DNA from: 2-01-FULL-49-10 sp041652335
GTDB taxonomy: Bacteria > Patescibacteriota > Kazan-3B-28 > UBA10110
NCBI GenBank assembly: GCA_041652335.1
Contig: JBAZHL010000001.1
Location: forward strand, 1-46,851
Length of the DNA stretch: 46,851 nt
Direction: 5' to 3'
The position numbers and the translations under genes were made by a program. The notes beneath the pieces are model-generated. The model saw only the letters and a list, made by a program, of their open reading frames with translations. It was not told where the DNA came from and ran no database searches. Positions 22,582 through 30,925 of the stretch are shown here, piece after piece (positions within the stretch are counted from its first letter, which is position 1; every line of letters begins with the position of its first letter).

Positions 22582-24009
22582 ATGAACGTTTCGCGCCGGA
22601 TCGCTGGTAACACTATCATCCAGATATTTAGCAAAGCGGTTACGGCCGCGACTTCGGCATTAGTCTTAGCCTACTTAGCCCGGTATTTAGGGGTTAGCGG
22701 CTATGGCGATTACACCACTGTATTTGCCTACTTAGGCATCTTTGGCGTGCTGGTGGATTTAGGCATCTTTGTCACCAGCGTTCGAGAGATCGCTAAACAC
22801 CCAGAACAAGAGCGCTCGATATTAGGCAACGTGTTGGGCCTTAGGTTTGTGGTGGGAATAGTGGTGTTTGCCGTCGCCATCGCCGCGTCGTTGTTTATCC
22901 CCTATCCCCCGGTAGTGCGTTTGGGTATCTTGGTGGGATCGGTCTCTCAATTATTTATGGTAGTTAACCAAGCGCCGGTTAGTTTGTTTCAGGCGCGTTT
23001 AATTATGCATCGGGCAGCGATCGCCGATATCGCTGGTCGTCTAATCTTATTGGTTTTGGTGTGGTGGTTTATCAAATCGGGGTTAGGGTTTATCCCGATG
23101 ATCTGGGCGGTAACCGTTAGCACCTTTGTCACCTTTATTGTCAGCATGGCGTTGGCCGCCTCGGTCAATCCGATCTGGCCCCGATTTGATTGGGCGATCT
23201 GGCATCGAATTCTAAAGTTAGCTCTGCCGATGGGGGCGGTGATGATCTTAAGCACCGTCTATTTCCGAATCGATACGGTGTTACTGTCCATTATGAAAGG
23301 TAGCTTTGACGTGGGGGTCTACGGTGCGCCTTACAAAATCTTAGAGGTGCTATTAGCTGTGCCCACTATTTTTATGAGCTCCGTTTTGCCGGTAATGACC
23401 AGAGCGCTGGACGAGAATAGTAAGGAGCATGCTTTAGGTATCTTTAGGCGGTCATTTGATTTTATGAGTTTAGTATCATTACCGTTGGTGGTAGGAACAA
23501 TGCTGTTAGCTACGCCCATTATGGTATTGATCGCGGGGACGGACTTTGCCGTCTCCGGCCCAGTGTTGGCGATCATCATGTTAAAACTGGTTGGATCGGC
23601 GTTAAACAGCGTGATGATCTATACCATTATTGCGGCTGGCGAACAGCGGCGATTGTTGCTCCCCTACAGCATCGCCGTGGGGTTCAATCTGATCGCTAAT
23701 TTAATATTTATTCCGCAATACAGTTATATGGCGGCTGCGGTTATTACCGTGCTAACAGAGATCTGGGTACTGATCGCCGCTGGCTACTTGGTGGGCAAGC
23801 GACTTAAATTAACGCCGACCTTTGGGGTGTTGTTAAAATGCTTGGTGGGCAGTTTATTAATGGGTGGCGCCGTTTGGTACTTATCTGACCTCAACCTCTG
23901 GTGGCGGATTGCCGTGGGCGCCGTTATCTATGTATTGGCGAGCCTAATTATGCGAGCGGTTCGGATCCAAGATATCTACGAGCTGATGCCTAAACTGCGC
24001 CGATTATGA
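22582..24009 (+). CDS. Polysaccharide flippase (Wzx/MATE-like, MOP superfamily)
   Basis: 475 residues with about 12-14 hydrophobic segments along the full length. The N-terminus NTIIQIFSKAVTAATSALVLAYLARYLG and VSGYGDYTTVFAYLGIFGVLVDLG is characteristic of oligosaccharide flippases that move undecaprenyl-linked glycans across the membrane. The start follows GGGAGGTTTTAG, a clear SD. It heads a gene set with two glycosyltransferases and two O-antigen-ligase-like proteins, and its stop overlaps the next start (ATGA). Confidence 0.9.
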   Translation: MNVSRRIAGNTIIQIFSKAVTAATSALVLAYLARYLGVSGYGDYTTVFAYLGIFGVLVDLGIFVTSVREIAKHPEQERSILGNVLGLRFVVGIVVFAVAIAASLFIPYPPVVRLGILVGSVSQLFMVVNQAPVSLFQARLIMHRAAIADIAGRLILLVLVWWFIKSGLGFIPMIWAVTVSTFVTFIVSMALAASVNPIWPRFDWAIWHRILKLALPMGAVMILSTVYFRIDTVLLSIMKGSFDVGVYGAPYKILEVLLAVPTIFMSSVLPVMTRALDENSKEHALGIFRRSFDFMSLVSLPLVVGTMLLATPIMVLIAGTDFAVSGPVLAIIMLKLVGSALNSVMIYTIIAAGEQRRLLLPYSIAVGFNLIANLIFIPQYSYMAAAVITVLTEIWVLIAAGYLVGKRLKLTPTFGVLLKCLVGSLLMGGAVWYLSDLNLWWRIAVGAVIYVLASLIMRAVRIQDIYELMPKLRRL

Positions 24010-25082
24010 TTATTGGGATAGATGTTAGAGAGGGGGTTAGACCAAATCACGCCGGCAAGGGCGAGTATGTTTATCAGTTGGTAACTCGATTGATCAAGCA
24101 GTCCGAACACCAGTTTGTCCTATTTAGCGATGCAAAGCTTCCACCCGAGTGGCGGCTGCCTAATGTTAGAAGCCAGGTTTGGCATACCCCCAGCTGGTTG
24201 TGGCAGGGGCTAATGATCCTGCAACTCAATTTCTATCCCGGGGTGGATGTTTATCTCTCCACTACCAGCGTTATAGTGCCGGCGTTAACTTGGCGGGTGC
24301 CGGTAGTAACGGTGCTGTTTGATTTGGTTAGCTTTCTCTTTCCCGATCGGCATAAATTAAAAGCGGTATTGTTCGAAAAGATTTGGATGCGTCCGGCTTT
24401 AAATAGATCGCGATCCCTCTTGGCTATCTCTAACTCCACCAAAAACGACGCCGTACAACTTTTTGGGATTAACCCCAATAAGATTACTGTTAGTTATATT
24501 GGACCGGCCGTGGTGTCTCAGGCTACTCCAGTTAATCTCCCTTCCTCTCCCATCATCTTATTTGTGGGTACTTTAGAGCCGCGGAAAAATGTGGTGACAT
24601 TAGTAGAAGCGTTCAATCAGCTGCGCCGCCAGAACGTTTTTTGCAATTTAGTATTAGCTGGCGGTTGGGGTTGGCAGAGCGAGGAGATCAAATTAGCGAT
24701 CGATCGTAGCCCCTACACTTCCGACATTAAGGTATTGGGATATGTCTCCGAAGAACAAAAAACCTTCCTTTACCAGCACGCCACCTTGTTAGCTTTTCCC
24801 TCTCGCTACGAGGGTTTTGGGATGCCGCCGTTAGAGGCGATGAGTTTGGGATTACCAGTAGTTACCACTAACGTCTCCTCTCTCCCGGAGGTGGTGGGTA
24901 ATGCGGCCATCTTGGTTAGTCCCGATTCCGTCAGTGAGTTAGCTAATGCCATTAACCAAGTATTAACCGATAGCGATCTGCGCCAACGTTTAGTGGCGGC
25001 CGGTTTAGTCCAGAGTAAAAAATTTAATTGGCAGGCAACCTCCGATGCTACACTAAGAGTGTTAACTTTACGGAGTGCCTAA
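24006..25082 (+). CDS. Glycosyltransferase family 4-like
   Basis: 358 residues, GT-B fold. The N-terminal domain begins MIIGIDVREGVRPNHAGKGEYVYQL (acceptor-side glycine loop). The C-terminal domain has ILFVGTLEPRKNVVTLVEAF, then the E-x7-E nucleotide-sugar motif in YEGFGMPPLEAMSLGLPVV, then SLPEVVGNAAILVSP. It probably uses a nucleotide-sugar and a polyprenyl-linked acceptor; the sugar is unknown. It overlaps both neighbours, indicating strict co-translation. Confidence 0.92.
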   Translation: MIIGIDVREGVRPNHAGKGEYVYQLVTRLIKQSEHQFVLFSDAKLPPEWRLPNVRSQVWHTPSWLWQGLMILQLNFYPGVDVYLSTTSVIVPALTWRVPVVTVLFDLVSFLFPDRHKLKAVLFEKIWMRPALNRSRSLLAISNSTKNDAVQLFGINPNKITVSYIGPAVVSQATPVNLPSSPIILFVGTLEPRKNVVTLVEAFNQLRRQNVFCNLVLAGGWGWQSEEIKLAIDRSPYTSDIKVLGYVSEEQKTFLYQHATLLAFPSRYEGFGMPPLEAMSLGLPVVTTNVSSLPEVVGNAAILVSPDSVSELANAINQVLTDSDLRQRLVAAGLVQSKKFNWQATSDATLRVLTLRSA

Positions 25083-26253
25083 ATCAATTTATTTTGTCAG
25101 TTTTGTCGTTATTAGTGCTGCCCTAATCGGTGGGCAGTTATTACGATTCTCGCTCTTTGGTTTTACGCTCACCGCTTTAGACATCGCCGTTTTGGCTTGG
25201 GCGATCTTTTGGTTGGGGGGTCTGTTGACCAGATTCCGTCGCTACCCCACCCCCCGCTTTCTATGGTGGAGCATCGGTTTTGCCTGCCTGGCCGTAGTCT
25301 CATTGATCGGAGCGCTGCGTTTTATTGGTGTGCCCGAGCTGGTGGTAGCCTCCAGCTATTTGATCAGATGGGTGGCCTACGCCCTGTTGGTTTATTTAGG
25401 CTACGCCTTAGCTAAATCATCTCAGCTCCTACCGGCATTAGGCTTAGTGTTTGGACTGATCGCGACCTTGGGCATACTCCAGTGGCTGATCGTCCCCGAT
25501 TTAGCCTTTTTAGAGAGGTTTGGTTGGGATCCCCATCAGGGTCGCTTAGTATCCACCTTTTTAGACCCTAATTTTGTCGGTGGATTTTTGGCGATCGGAG
25601 TAGCGTTGGCGATACCCCAGTTCCTAACTAACAAAACCACCCGTCTCCGGTGGTATTGGGGGGTAATCTTATTACTATCGTTAGTGGGGATCTACCTCAC
25701 CTTCTCTCGTAGTGCGTTGTTGGCGCTGTTTGCTGTTATTGTGATCATTGGTGTCCTCCGCTACCGATTATTTTCCGCCGCTCTCCTAATCGTGGTGATA
25801 TTAAGTTGTGCGGCATCGCCCAGATGGCTGGAGCGAGGCAAGGGGGCGGTAACGATGGATCAGACTGCGCGCTACCGAATTGAATCTTGGGTAGAGGGGG
25901 TTAATATTATGCGACATGAACCTCTGATCGGTGTCGGTTTTAATACCCTGCCTTACACTCGCGCGAACTATGGCTATCCCATTACGGGGCATTCGGCCAG
26001 TGGGTTCGATAGTAGCCTCTTAACTGTTGGCGTTACCACTGGCGGCTTGGGATTGTTGGCGTACTTGGGGTTATTGGGTAGTGCTTTATTATTAGCTTGG
26101 AAGAAATGGCGAAGGTCATCCGCACCAGTAGCGCTTAGTTTTATGGCTGTTACCCTTGCCCTGCTGGTTCACTCTCTATTTGTTAACAGCTTGCTCTACC
26201 CTTCGGTTCTAACGGTCTGGTGGATTATATTGGGTTTAGTATGGGCGATCTAA
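25075..26253 (+). CDS. O-antigen ligase/polymerase family membrane protein (first copy)
   Basis: 392 residues, about 10-12 hydrophobic segments, GTG start overlapping the previous stop by eight bases. Wzy_C/WaaL-type features are GWDPHQGRLVSTFLDPNFVGGF, YLTFSRSALLALFAV, and the extracytoplasmic loop segment MRHEPLIGVGFNTLPYTR. Such proteins join or polymerise lipid-linked glycans on the outer side of the membrane. A second member follows directly, so one may polymerise and the other ligate. Confidence 0.85.
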   Translation: MPKSIYFVSFVVISAALIGGQLLRFSLFGFTLTALDIAVLAWAIFWLGGLLTRFRRYPTPRFLWWSIGFACLAVVSLIGALRFIGVPELVVASSYLIRWVAYALLVYLGYALAKSSQLLPALGLVFGLIATLGILQWLIVPDLAFLERFGWDPHQGRLVSTFLDPNFVGGFLAIGVALAIPQFLTNKTTRLRWYWGVILLLSLVGIYLTFSRSALLALFAVIVIIGVLRYRLFSAALLIVVILSCAASPRWLERGKGAVTMDQTARYRIESWVEGVNIMRHEPLIGVGFNTLPYTRANYGYPITGHSASGFDSSLLTVGVTTGGLGLLAYLGLLGSALLLAWKKWRRSSAPVALSFMAVTLALLVHSLFVNSLLYPSVLTVWWIILGLVWAI

Positions 26254-27494
26254 CTATCTATCTCGGTATCTTTCTATTAGTCTTCGCCGCGGTGAGTTGG
26301 CGCAATCTTCGAGTTGGGGTTTATTTGATCTTAATAGCGTTACCTCTCTATTTAATTAAGTTCAAGTTTGGCCCCATCCCCACTACCCTATTAGAGTTAA
26401 TGATCTATGTAACCACCTTGATGTGGTTAATTAAGGTATGGCTTAAAAGATCATTCATCAACTGGTCGGCAGTTCGAGCTTATGGCTACCCTCTGTTATT
26501 GATCTTGATCGGTCTGATCTTAGGTACCTATGTCTCGGCCGATCGCATGGTCTCACTCGGCATAATCAAGGGATGGTTTATTGACCCAATTTTGTTATTT
26601 GTTCTAATAACGAGCGTGTTGGATCGCCAGCTGCATATCAAAAAAGCGACCGTTGCCCTAATGTTGCCGGCCACCATCCTCTCGGGATTAGCGATCTATC
26701 AGGCGATCACAGGAGAGTTTATCACCGTTGATAACCGCGCTTCGGCCGTGTTCAGCTCGGCCAACTACCTCTCGTTATTTATCGTCCCGGTGATGGTATT
26801 GGGGTGTGGTCTACTTGGATCGATCGCCAGACGGTGGCGGTGGTGGGTAGTGGTGTGTCTTCTAATAATGGCCGGAGGTTTGTATCTGACTTTTTCGTAC
26901 GCTGGCTGGTTAGGATTAATTGTGGGGATCGCAGTGCTGGTGTTTTGTCGAATACGTTTTTGGTTGGCAACCATCAGCTCAGCAGGTGTAGTATTGGTGG
27001 CGGTGTTATCCCAGTGGCAACATCCTAAGTTTCAACAGATGCTCGATCTGGTGGGTCGGTCGTCTTCGCACGTTAGATTGCAGGTCTGGCAGACCGCCCT
27101 GCTGATGATCAAGGAAAATCCTTTTACCGGGATCGGTTTGGGGCTGTTTGAGCAGAGGTACTTAGAGTTTGCCCAGCGGTTATTTAGCCCACCGATCGAA
27201 CTGCGGATGTTACATTCCCACAATATTTTGTTGCAGTTTCTGGTCAACACCGGGCTGAGCGGGGGGATAGGATTTATCTGGCTGGTAGTTAATTTTGTGA
27301 GGCGGATCTGGCGATCGGCAGTCGGCGCCGGGGATGTATTAGCCACCGCCACCCTGGCAGCGATGGCGGCCCTCTTGGCTCACGGGATGCTGGATCTGGC
27401 CTACTGGAAAAATGATCTCTCGGCTCTGTTCTGGGTGGTGATGGCGTTTGGTATAATACTATGTTCTCAACATAGTCATGCCGGAAACAATTAA
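26241..27494 (+). CDS. O-antigen ligase/polymerase family membrane protein (second copy)
   Basis: 417 residues from the ATG at 26241; a GTG at 26220 would add seven residues but lies deeper in the upstream gene. About 10-12 hydrophobic segments. Family-like motifs are AVFSSANYLSLFIVPVMVLG, LYLTFSYAGWLGLIVG, IKENPFTGIGLGLFEQRYLEF, and MLHSHNILLQFLVNTGLSGG, with the conserved SHN near the Wzy_C end. It overlaps the preceding copy by 13 bases and the following glycosyltransferase by 17. Confidence 0.87.
   Translation: MGDLTIYLGIFLLVFAAVSWRNLRVGVYLILIALPLYLIKFKFGPIPTTLLELMIYVTTLMWLIKVWLKRSFINWSAVRAYGYPLLLILIGLILGTYVSADRMVSLGIIKGWFIDPILLFVLITSVLDRQLHIKKATVALMLPATILSGLAIYQAITGEFITVDNRASAVFSSANYLSLFIVPVMVLGCGLLGSIARRWRWWVVVCLLIMAGGLYLTFSYAGWLGLIVGIAVLVFCRIRFWLATISSAGVVLVAVLSQWQHPKFQQMLDLVGRSSSHVRLQVWQTALLMIKENPFTGIGLGLFEQRYLEFAQRLFSPPIELRMLHSHNILLQFLVNTGLSGGIGFIWLVVNFVRRIWRSAVGAGDVLATATLAAMAALLAHGMLDLAYWKNDLSALFWVVMAFGIILCSQHSHAGNN
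27449..27475 (+). promoter_or_regulatory. Internal extended -10 promoter and hairpin before the second glycosyltransferase
   Basis: TGGTATAAT (27449-27457) lies inside the end of the second O-antigen-ligase-like gene. Immediately after it CTATGTT-CTC-AACATAG (27459-27475) is a perfect 7-bp hairpin ending two bases before the ATG. The last glycosyltransferase may thus be transcribed separately, with a structured or very short leader. Confidence 0.5.
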
Positions 27495-28617
27495 TACAAT
27501 TGGGATTGATGCGCGCCTGTTCGGCACCGCCCAAGCGGCCGGCATCGGCCAGTACGCCGAAGAATTGGTGCGGTATCTGGTCAAACACGATGCTGTCAAT
27601 CAGTACAAGGTTTTTGTTACTGGGGAGGCTGGCCCCACTTTTCCGATCTATGCTCCAAATCTAACTAAATTAGTTGTCCCATTTCGCCACTATACCTATA
27701 GCGAACAGTTCTTGTACCCCAATATCTTAAAGCGTGCGGGGCTGGATTTAATTCACTACACCAACTTTAATACGCCCATCTTTTTTAGGAAGATCAAAAG
27801 CGTTGTTACTATTCATGACCTAACCCTTTGGTTTTTCCCAGGGCGTAAACAGAAGGGGGCTATTAAACAGCTGTTGTATCGAATAGTGATAGGACGCGCT
27901 TGCCGCAATGCTAATCACATTATCGCCATCACCGAAGCCACCAAGCAGGATATTGTTAAGTGGCTCAAGATCGATCCCGCCAAGATCACCGTAGTCTACG
28001 AGGCGGCTTCCGAGCGCTATCATCAGTTAATTCAGCCAGCCAACTTAGAGCAGGTCAAGCGGAAGTTTAACATCACTAAACCCTACTTTTTATATACTGG
28101 GCAGTGGCGGGCGCACAAAAATGTGATTCGGTTAATCCGCGCCTTTGCGCTGTTGCGGCGGCGCTATCAGCTGGACCATCAGTTAGTATTGGTTGGCAAA
28201 GTTGACTCGGTTTATCCTCAGGTTATGGCTACCATTAAAGAGTTGGGCCTTCAGGATGATGTCGTCTTAACTGGCTATGTGGCTGATGACGAGCTGCCTT
28301 ATCTCTACAACGGCGCCGATTGTTTTGTATTTCCCTCCCTCTACGAAGGTTTTGGCTTGCCCCCCTTGGAGGCGATGGCTTGCGGCGCACCAGTAGTTTC
28401 TTCTAACGTATCCTGTATGCCAGAGGTGTTGGGCGACGCAGCCATTTACTTTGACCCATTAAGTGTTGAGGATATGGCTAAGGCGATGGCCGAGGTAGGC
28501 AAAAATTACACCCTCAAACGAGAGTTAAGAGCCAAAGGGCTTCGGCAGGCCAAGCTCTATTCGTTCGATCGAATGGCCGAGGAGACCCTGGCTGTTTATC
28601 GGAAGGTACTGCAGTAG
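27478..28617 (+). CDS. Glycosyltransferase family 4-like
   Basis: 379 residues. IGIDARLFGTAQAAGIGQYAEEL is the N-terminal acceptor loop. KSVVTIHDLTLWFFPG, FLYTGQWRAHKNVIRLIRAF and the E-x7-E motif in YEGFGLPPLEAMACGAPVV follow, then CMPEVLGDAAIYFDP. It is related in layout to the enzyme at 24006 but clearly divergent, so the two likely add different sugars. It ends the glycan cluster and may have its own promoter. Confidence 0.92.
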   Translation: MPETINTIGIDARLFGTAQAAGIGQYAEELVRYLVKHDAVNQYKVFVTGEAGPTFPIYAPNLTKLVVPFRHYTYSEQFLYPNILKRAGLDLIHYTNFNTPIFFRKIKSVVTIHDLTLWFFPGRKQKGAIKQLLYRIVIGRACRNANHIIAITEATKQDIVKWLKIDPAKITVVYEAASERYHQLIQPANLEQVKRKFNITKPYFLYTGQWRAHKNVIRLIRAFALLRRRYQLDHQLVLVGKVDSVYPQVMATIKELGLQDDVVLTGYVADDELPYLYNGADCFVFPSLYEGFGLPPLEAMACGAPVVSSNVSCMPEVLGDAAIYFDPLSVEDMAKAMAEVGKNYTLKRELRAKGLRQAKLYSFDRMAEETLAVYRKVLQ

Positions 28618-28626
28618 ATCTTAGTT

Positions 28627-28655
28627 TTGGTTTTGTTAAACGCGCATACTATAAT
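28627..28655 (+). promoter_or_regulatory. Promoter of hppA
   Basis: TTGGTT (28627-28632), 17-base spacer, TATAAT (28650-28655). The ATG at 28688 leaves a leader of ~26 bases without an obvious SD. Confidence 0.6.
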
Positions 28656-28687
28656 GAAGCGTAGTCATATTAGTTAAATTAATCAGC

Positions 28688-30694
28688 ATGGACCTCACCA
28701 ATACCGCACTACTGATCGCTTTAGGGGCAGCCGTTTTAGCTCTGCTCTATGCCACTGCTTTAATAATTTGGGTTTTAAAACTGCCCGCCGGTAACGCCAA
28801 GATGCAGGAGATCGCGTTGGCCATTCAGCAGGGGGCAAAAGCATACCTAACGCGTCAGTACACTGCTATTGCTATAGTTGCGGTGGTGTTGGCGATCTTG
28901 CTATACCTAACTCTGGATCTAAACACGGCATTGGGATTCTTGGTGGGGGCGATACTGTCTGGCTTAGCCGGGGTGATCGGTATGAACGTATCGGTGCGCG
29001 CTAATGTTCGAACCACCGAAGCTGCTAATCACGGTATGGCGCGAGCTTTAGATGTGGCGTTTAAGGGTGGCTCCGTTACCGGGTTGTTTGTGGTGGGTTT
29101 GGCGCTTTTGGCGGTTAGCGGATTCTACTACATCTTTCGCGACATCCCCGCTTTAATTGGTTTAGGTTTTGGCGGTAGTTTGATCTCCATCTTCGCAAGA
29201 TTAGGTGGTGGTATCTACACCAAGGCAGCCGATGTGGGAGCGGATCTGGTAGGTAAGGTAGAGGCCGGTATCCCCGAGGATGACCCCAGAAATCCAGCCG
29301 TGATCGCCGATAACGTGGGCGATAATGTGGGTGACTGTGCTGGTATGGCGGCTGATTTATTTGAAACTTATGCAGTTACTGCGGTAGCTACGATCGTATT
29401 AGGCAACTTAGTCTTAGGCGGGGCACCTGCCGCTCTCACCTACCCGTTGCTCTTAGGTGCGGTCTCGATCGTGGCTTCTATTATTGGTACCCTCTTAGTT
29501 CGATTAGGCAAAAGTAAAAACATTATGGGGGCGCTCTATGTTGGGTTAGTGGCGAGTGGGATCCTGTCGGCCATCGGGTTCTATTATGTGTCGATCAATA
29601 CACTATCTGGCCTTATCCTTTCTCCGATGAGTTTGTTCTACACTTCACTGATTGGGTTGGTCGTTACTGGGTTGATGGTAGCGATCACGGAATACTACAC
29701 CTCTACTTCGTACGGTCCGGTTAAGAGTATTGCTAACGCTTCGGAAACCGGTCATGGTACTAACATTATTCAGGGCTTAGCGGTTGGTATGAAATCGACA
29801 GCTCTGCCGGTGTTAGTGATCATCGCTGCTATTTGGGGAGCGTATGCATTAGCCGGTCTCTACGGTGTCGCGATCGCGGCGATGTCGATGTTATCTATGA
29901 CCGGCATCATCGTGGCAATTGATGCCTATGGCCCCATTACCGATAACGCTGGCGGGATCGCCGAGATGGCCAATTTGCCAGAGAAGGTGCGCAATGTCAC
30001 CGATCCGTTGGATGCGGTCGGTAACACCACTAAGGCCGTTACCAAGGGTTATGCTATCGGCTCGGCAGCCTTGGCTGCTATTGTGCTGTTCGCGGCTTAC
30101 GCCCAAGAGCTACAGCATTTGGCCGGTAAGAGTTACGACTTTATGTTGGGGGATCCCAAGGTACTGATTGGGTTGTTTATCGGCGGGTTACTCCCCTATC
30201 TATTTGCCGCTATCTCAATGGAAGCGGTAGGTAAAGCCGCCGGCAGTGTGGTTAAAGAAGTTCGCCGGCAGTTTAAATCGATCAAAGGAATTATGGAAGG
30301 AACCGCCAAGCCCGACTACGCCAAAGCGGTTGATATTGTTACCCGCTCAGCCATCAAAGAGATGGTTGTTCCAGCGTTAATACCCGTGGTGGCTCCGATC
30401 GTGGTGGGCTGGTTGTTGGGTCCGGTAGCTTTGGGCGGTATGTTAGTGGGTAGCATTATTACCGGCATCTTTGTGGCGATATCGATGACCACCGGTGGAG
30501 CCGCGTGGGATAACGCCAAAAAATATATTGAGACTGGCCACTTGGGCGGCAAGGGTTCCGAGGCTCACAAAGCGGCAGTTACTGGCGATACGGTTGGTGA
30601 CCCCTACAAGGACACTGCTGGTCCGGCCATTAACCCGATGATCAAGGTTATTAACATCGTTGCCTTACTCATCATTGGTTTATTGATCAAATAA
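28688..30694 (+). CDS. hppA: Membrane-bound pyrophosphatase, K+-independent H+-pumping type
   Basis: 668 residues, ~16 membrane helices. It couples PPi hydrolysis to ion export. The active-site signature is YTKAADVGADLVGKVEAG, followed by EDDPRNPAVIADNVGDNVGDCAGM. The C-terminal acidic motifs are DAYGPITDNAGGIAEM and GDTVGDPYKDTAGPAINP. In GNTTKAVTKG the residues K449 and T452 replace the Ala/Gly pair of K+-dependent enzymes, the known signature of K+-independent proton pumps. The protein could energise the membrane in a cell with limited respiration. It has its own promoter. Confidence 0.95.
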   Translation: MDLTNTALLIALGAAVLALLYATALIIWVLKLPAGNAKMQEIALAIQQGAKAYLTRQYTAIAIVAVVLAILLYLTLDLNTALGFLVGAILSGLAGVIGMNVSVRANVRTTEAANHGMARALDVAFKGGSVTGLFVVGLALLAVSGFYYIFRDIPALIGLGFGGSLISIFARLGGGIYTKAADVGADLVGKVEAGIPEDDPRNPAVIADNVGDNVGDCAGMAADLFETYAVTAVATIVLGNLVLGGAPAALTYPLLLGAVSIVASIIGTLLVRLGKSKNIMGALYVGLVASGILSAIGFYYVSINTLSGLILSPMSLFYTSLIGLVVTGLMVAITEYYTSTSYGPVKSIANASETGHGTNIIQGLAVGMKSTALPVLVIIAAIWGAYALAGLYGVAIAAMSMLSMTGIIVAIDAYGPITDNAGGIAEMANLPEKVRNVTDPLDAVGNTTKAVTKGYAIGSAALAAIVLFAAYAQELQHLAGKSYDFMLGDPKVLIGLFIGGLLPYLFAAISMEAVGKAAGSVVKEVRRQFKSIKGIMEGTAKPDYAKAVDIVTRSAIKEMVVPALIPVVAPIVVGWLLGPVALGGMLVGSIITGIFVAISMTTGGAAWDNAKKYIETGHLGGKGSEAHKAAVTGDTVGDPYKDTAGPAINPMIKVINIVALLIIGLLIK

Positions 30695-30697
30695 ATA

Positions 30698-30925
30698 GTG
30701 GAGACTGTTAGGTTAGTCGACCATCAAATTCGAGTTGTTGTTACCCAGACCGAGGGGGTGATCACCATTAAATTACCGGATGGGTCATGCGTGGCATGGC
30801 CCGTTCGGGATGTGTCGGTGGTGCCGGGTGTAATGTATCTCACCCTGTCCCCTCAACCCACTCTGCCCGATAAAGCAGCCTTGGCTCGGCAGGTATTGCA
30901 GGAGATATTGCAGATTAACCAATGA
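30698..30925 (+). CDS. Small hypothetical protein
   Basis: 75 residues, GTG start three bases after the hppA stop, and a four-base ATGA overlap with the VanW gene. No family recognised. It is mostly beta-like (VRLVDHQIRVVVTQTEGVITIKL in short strands, then VMYLTLSP) with a C-terminal helix (KAALARQVLQEILQ). The tight spacing on both sides supports a real gene in an hppA-orphan-vanW-holA operon. Confidence 0.6.
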   Translation: METVRLVDHQIRVVVTQTEGVITIKLPDGSCVAWPVRDVSVVPGVMYLTLSPQPTLPDKAALARQVLQEILQINQ

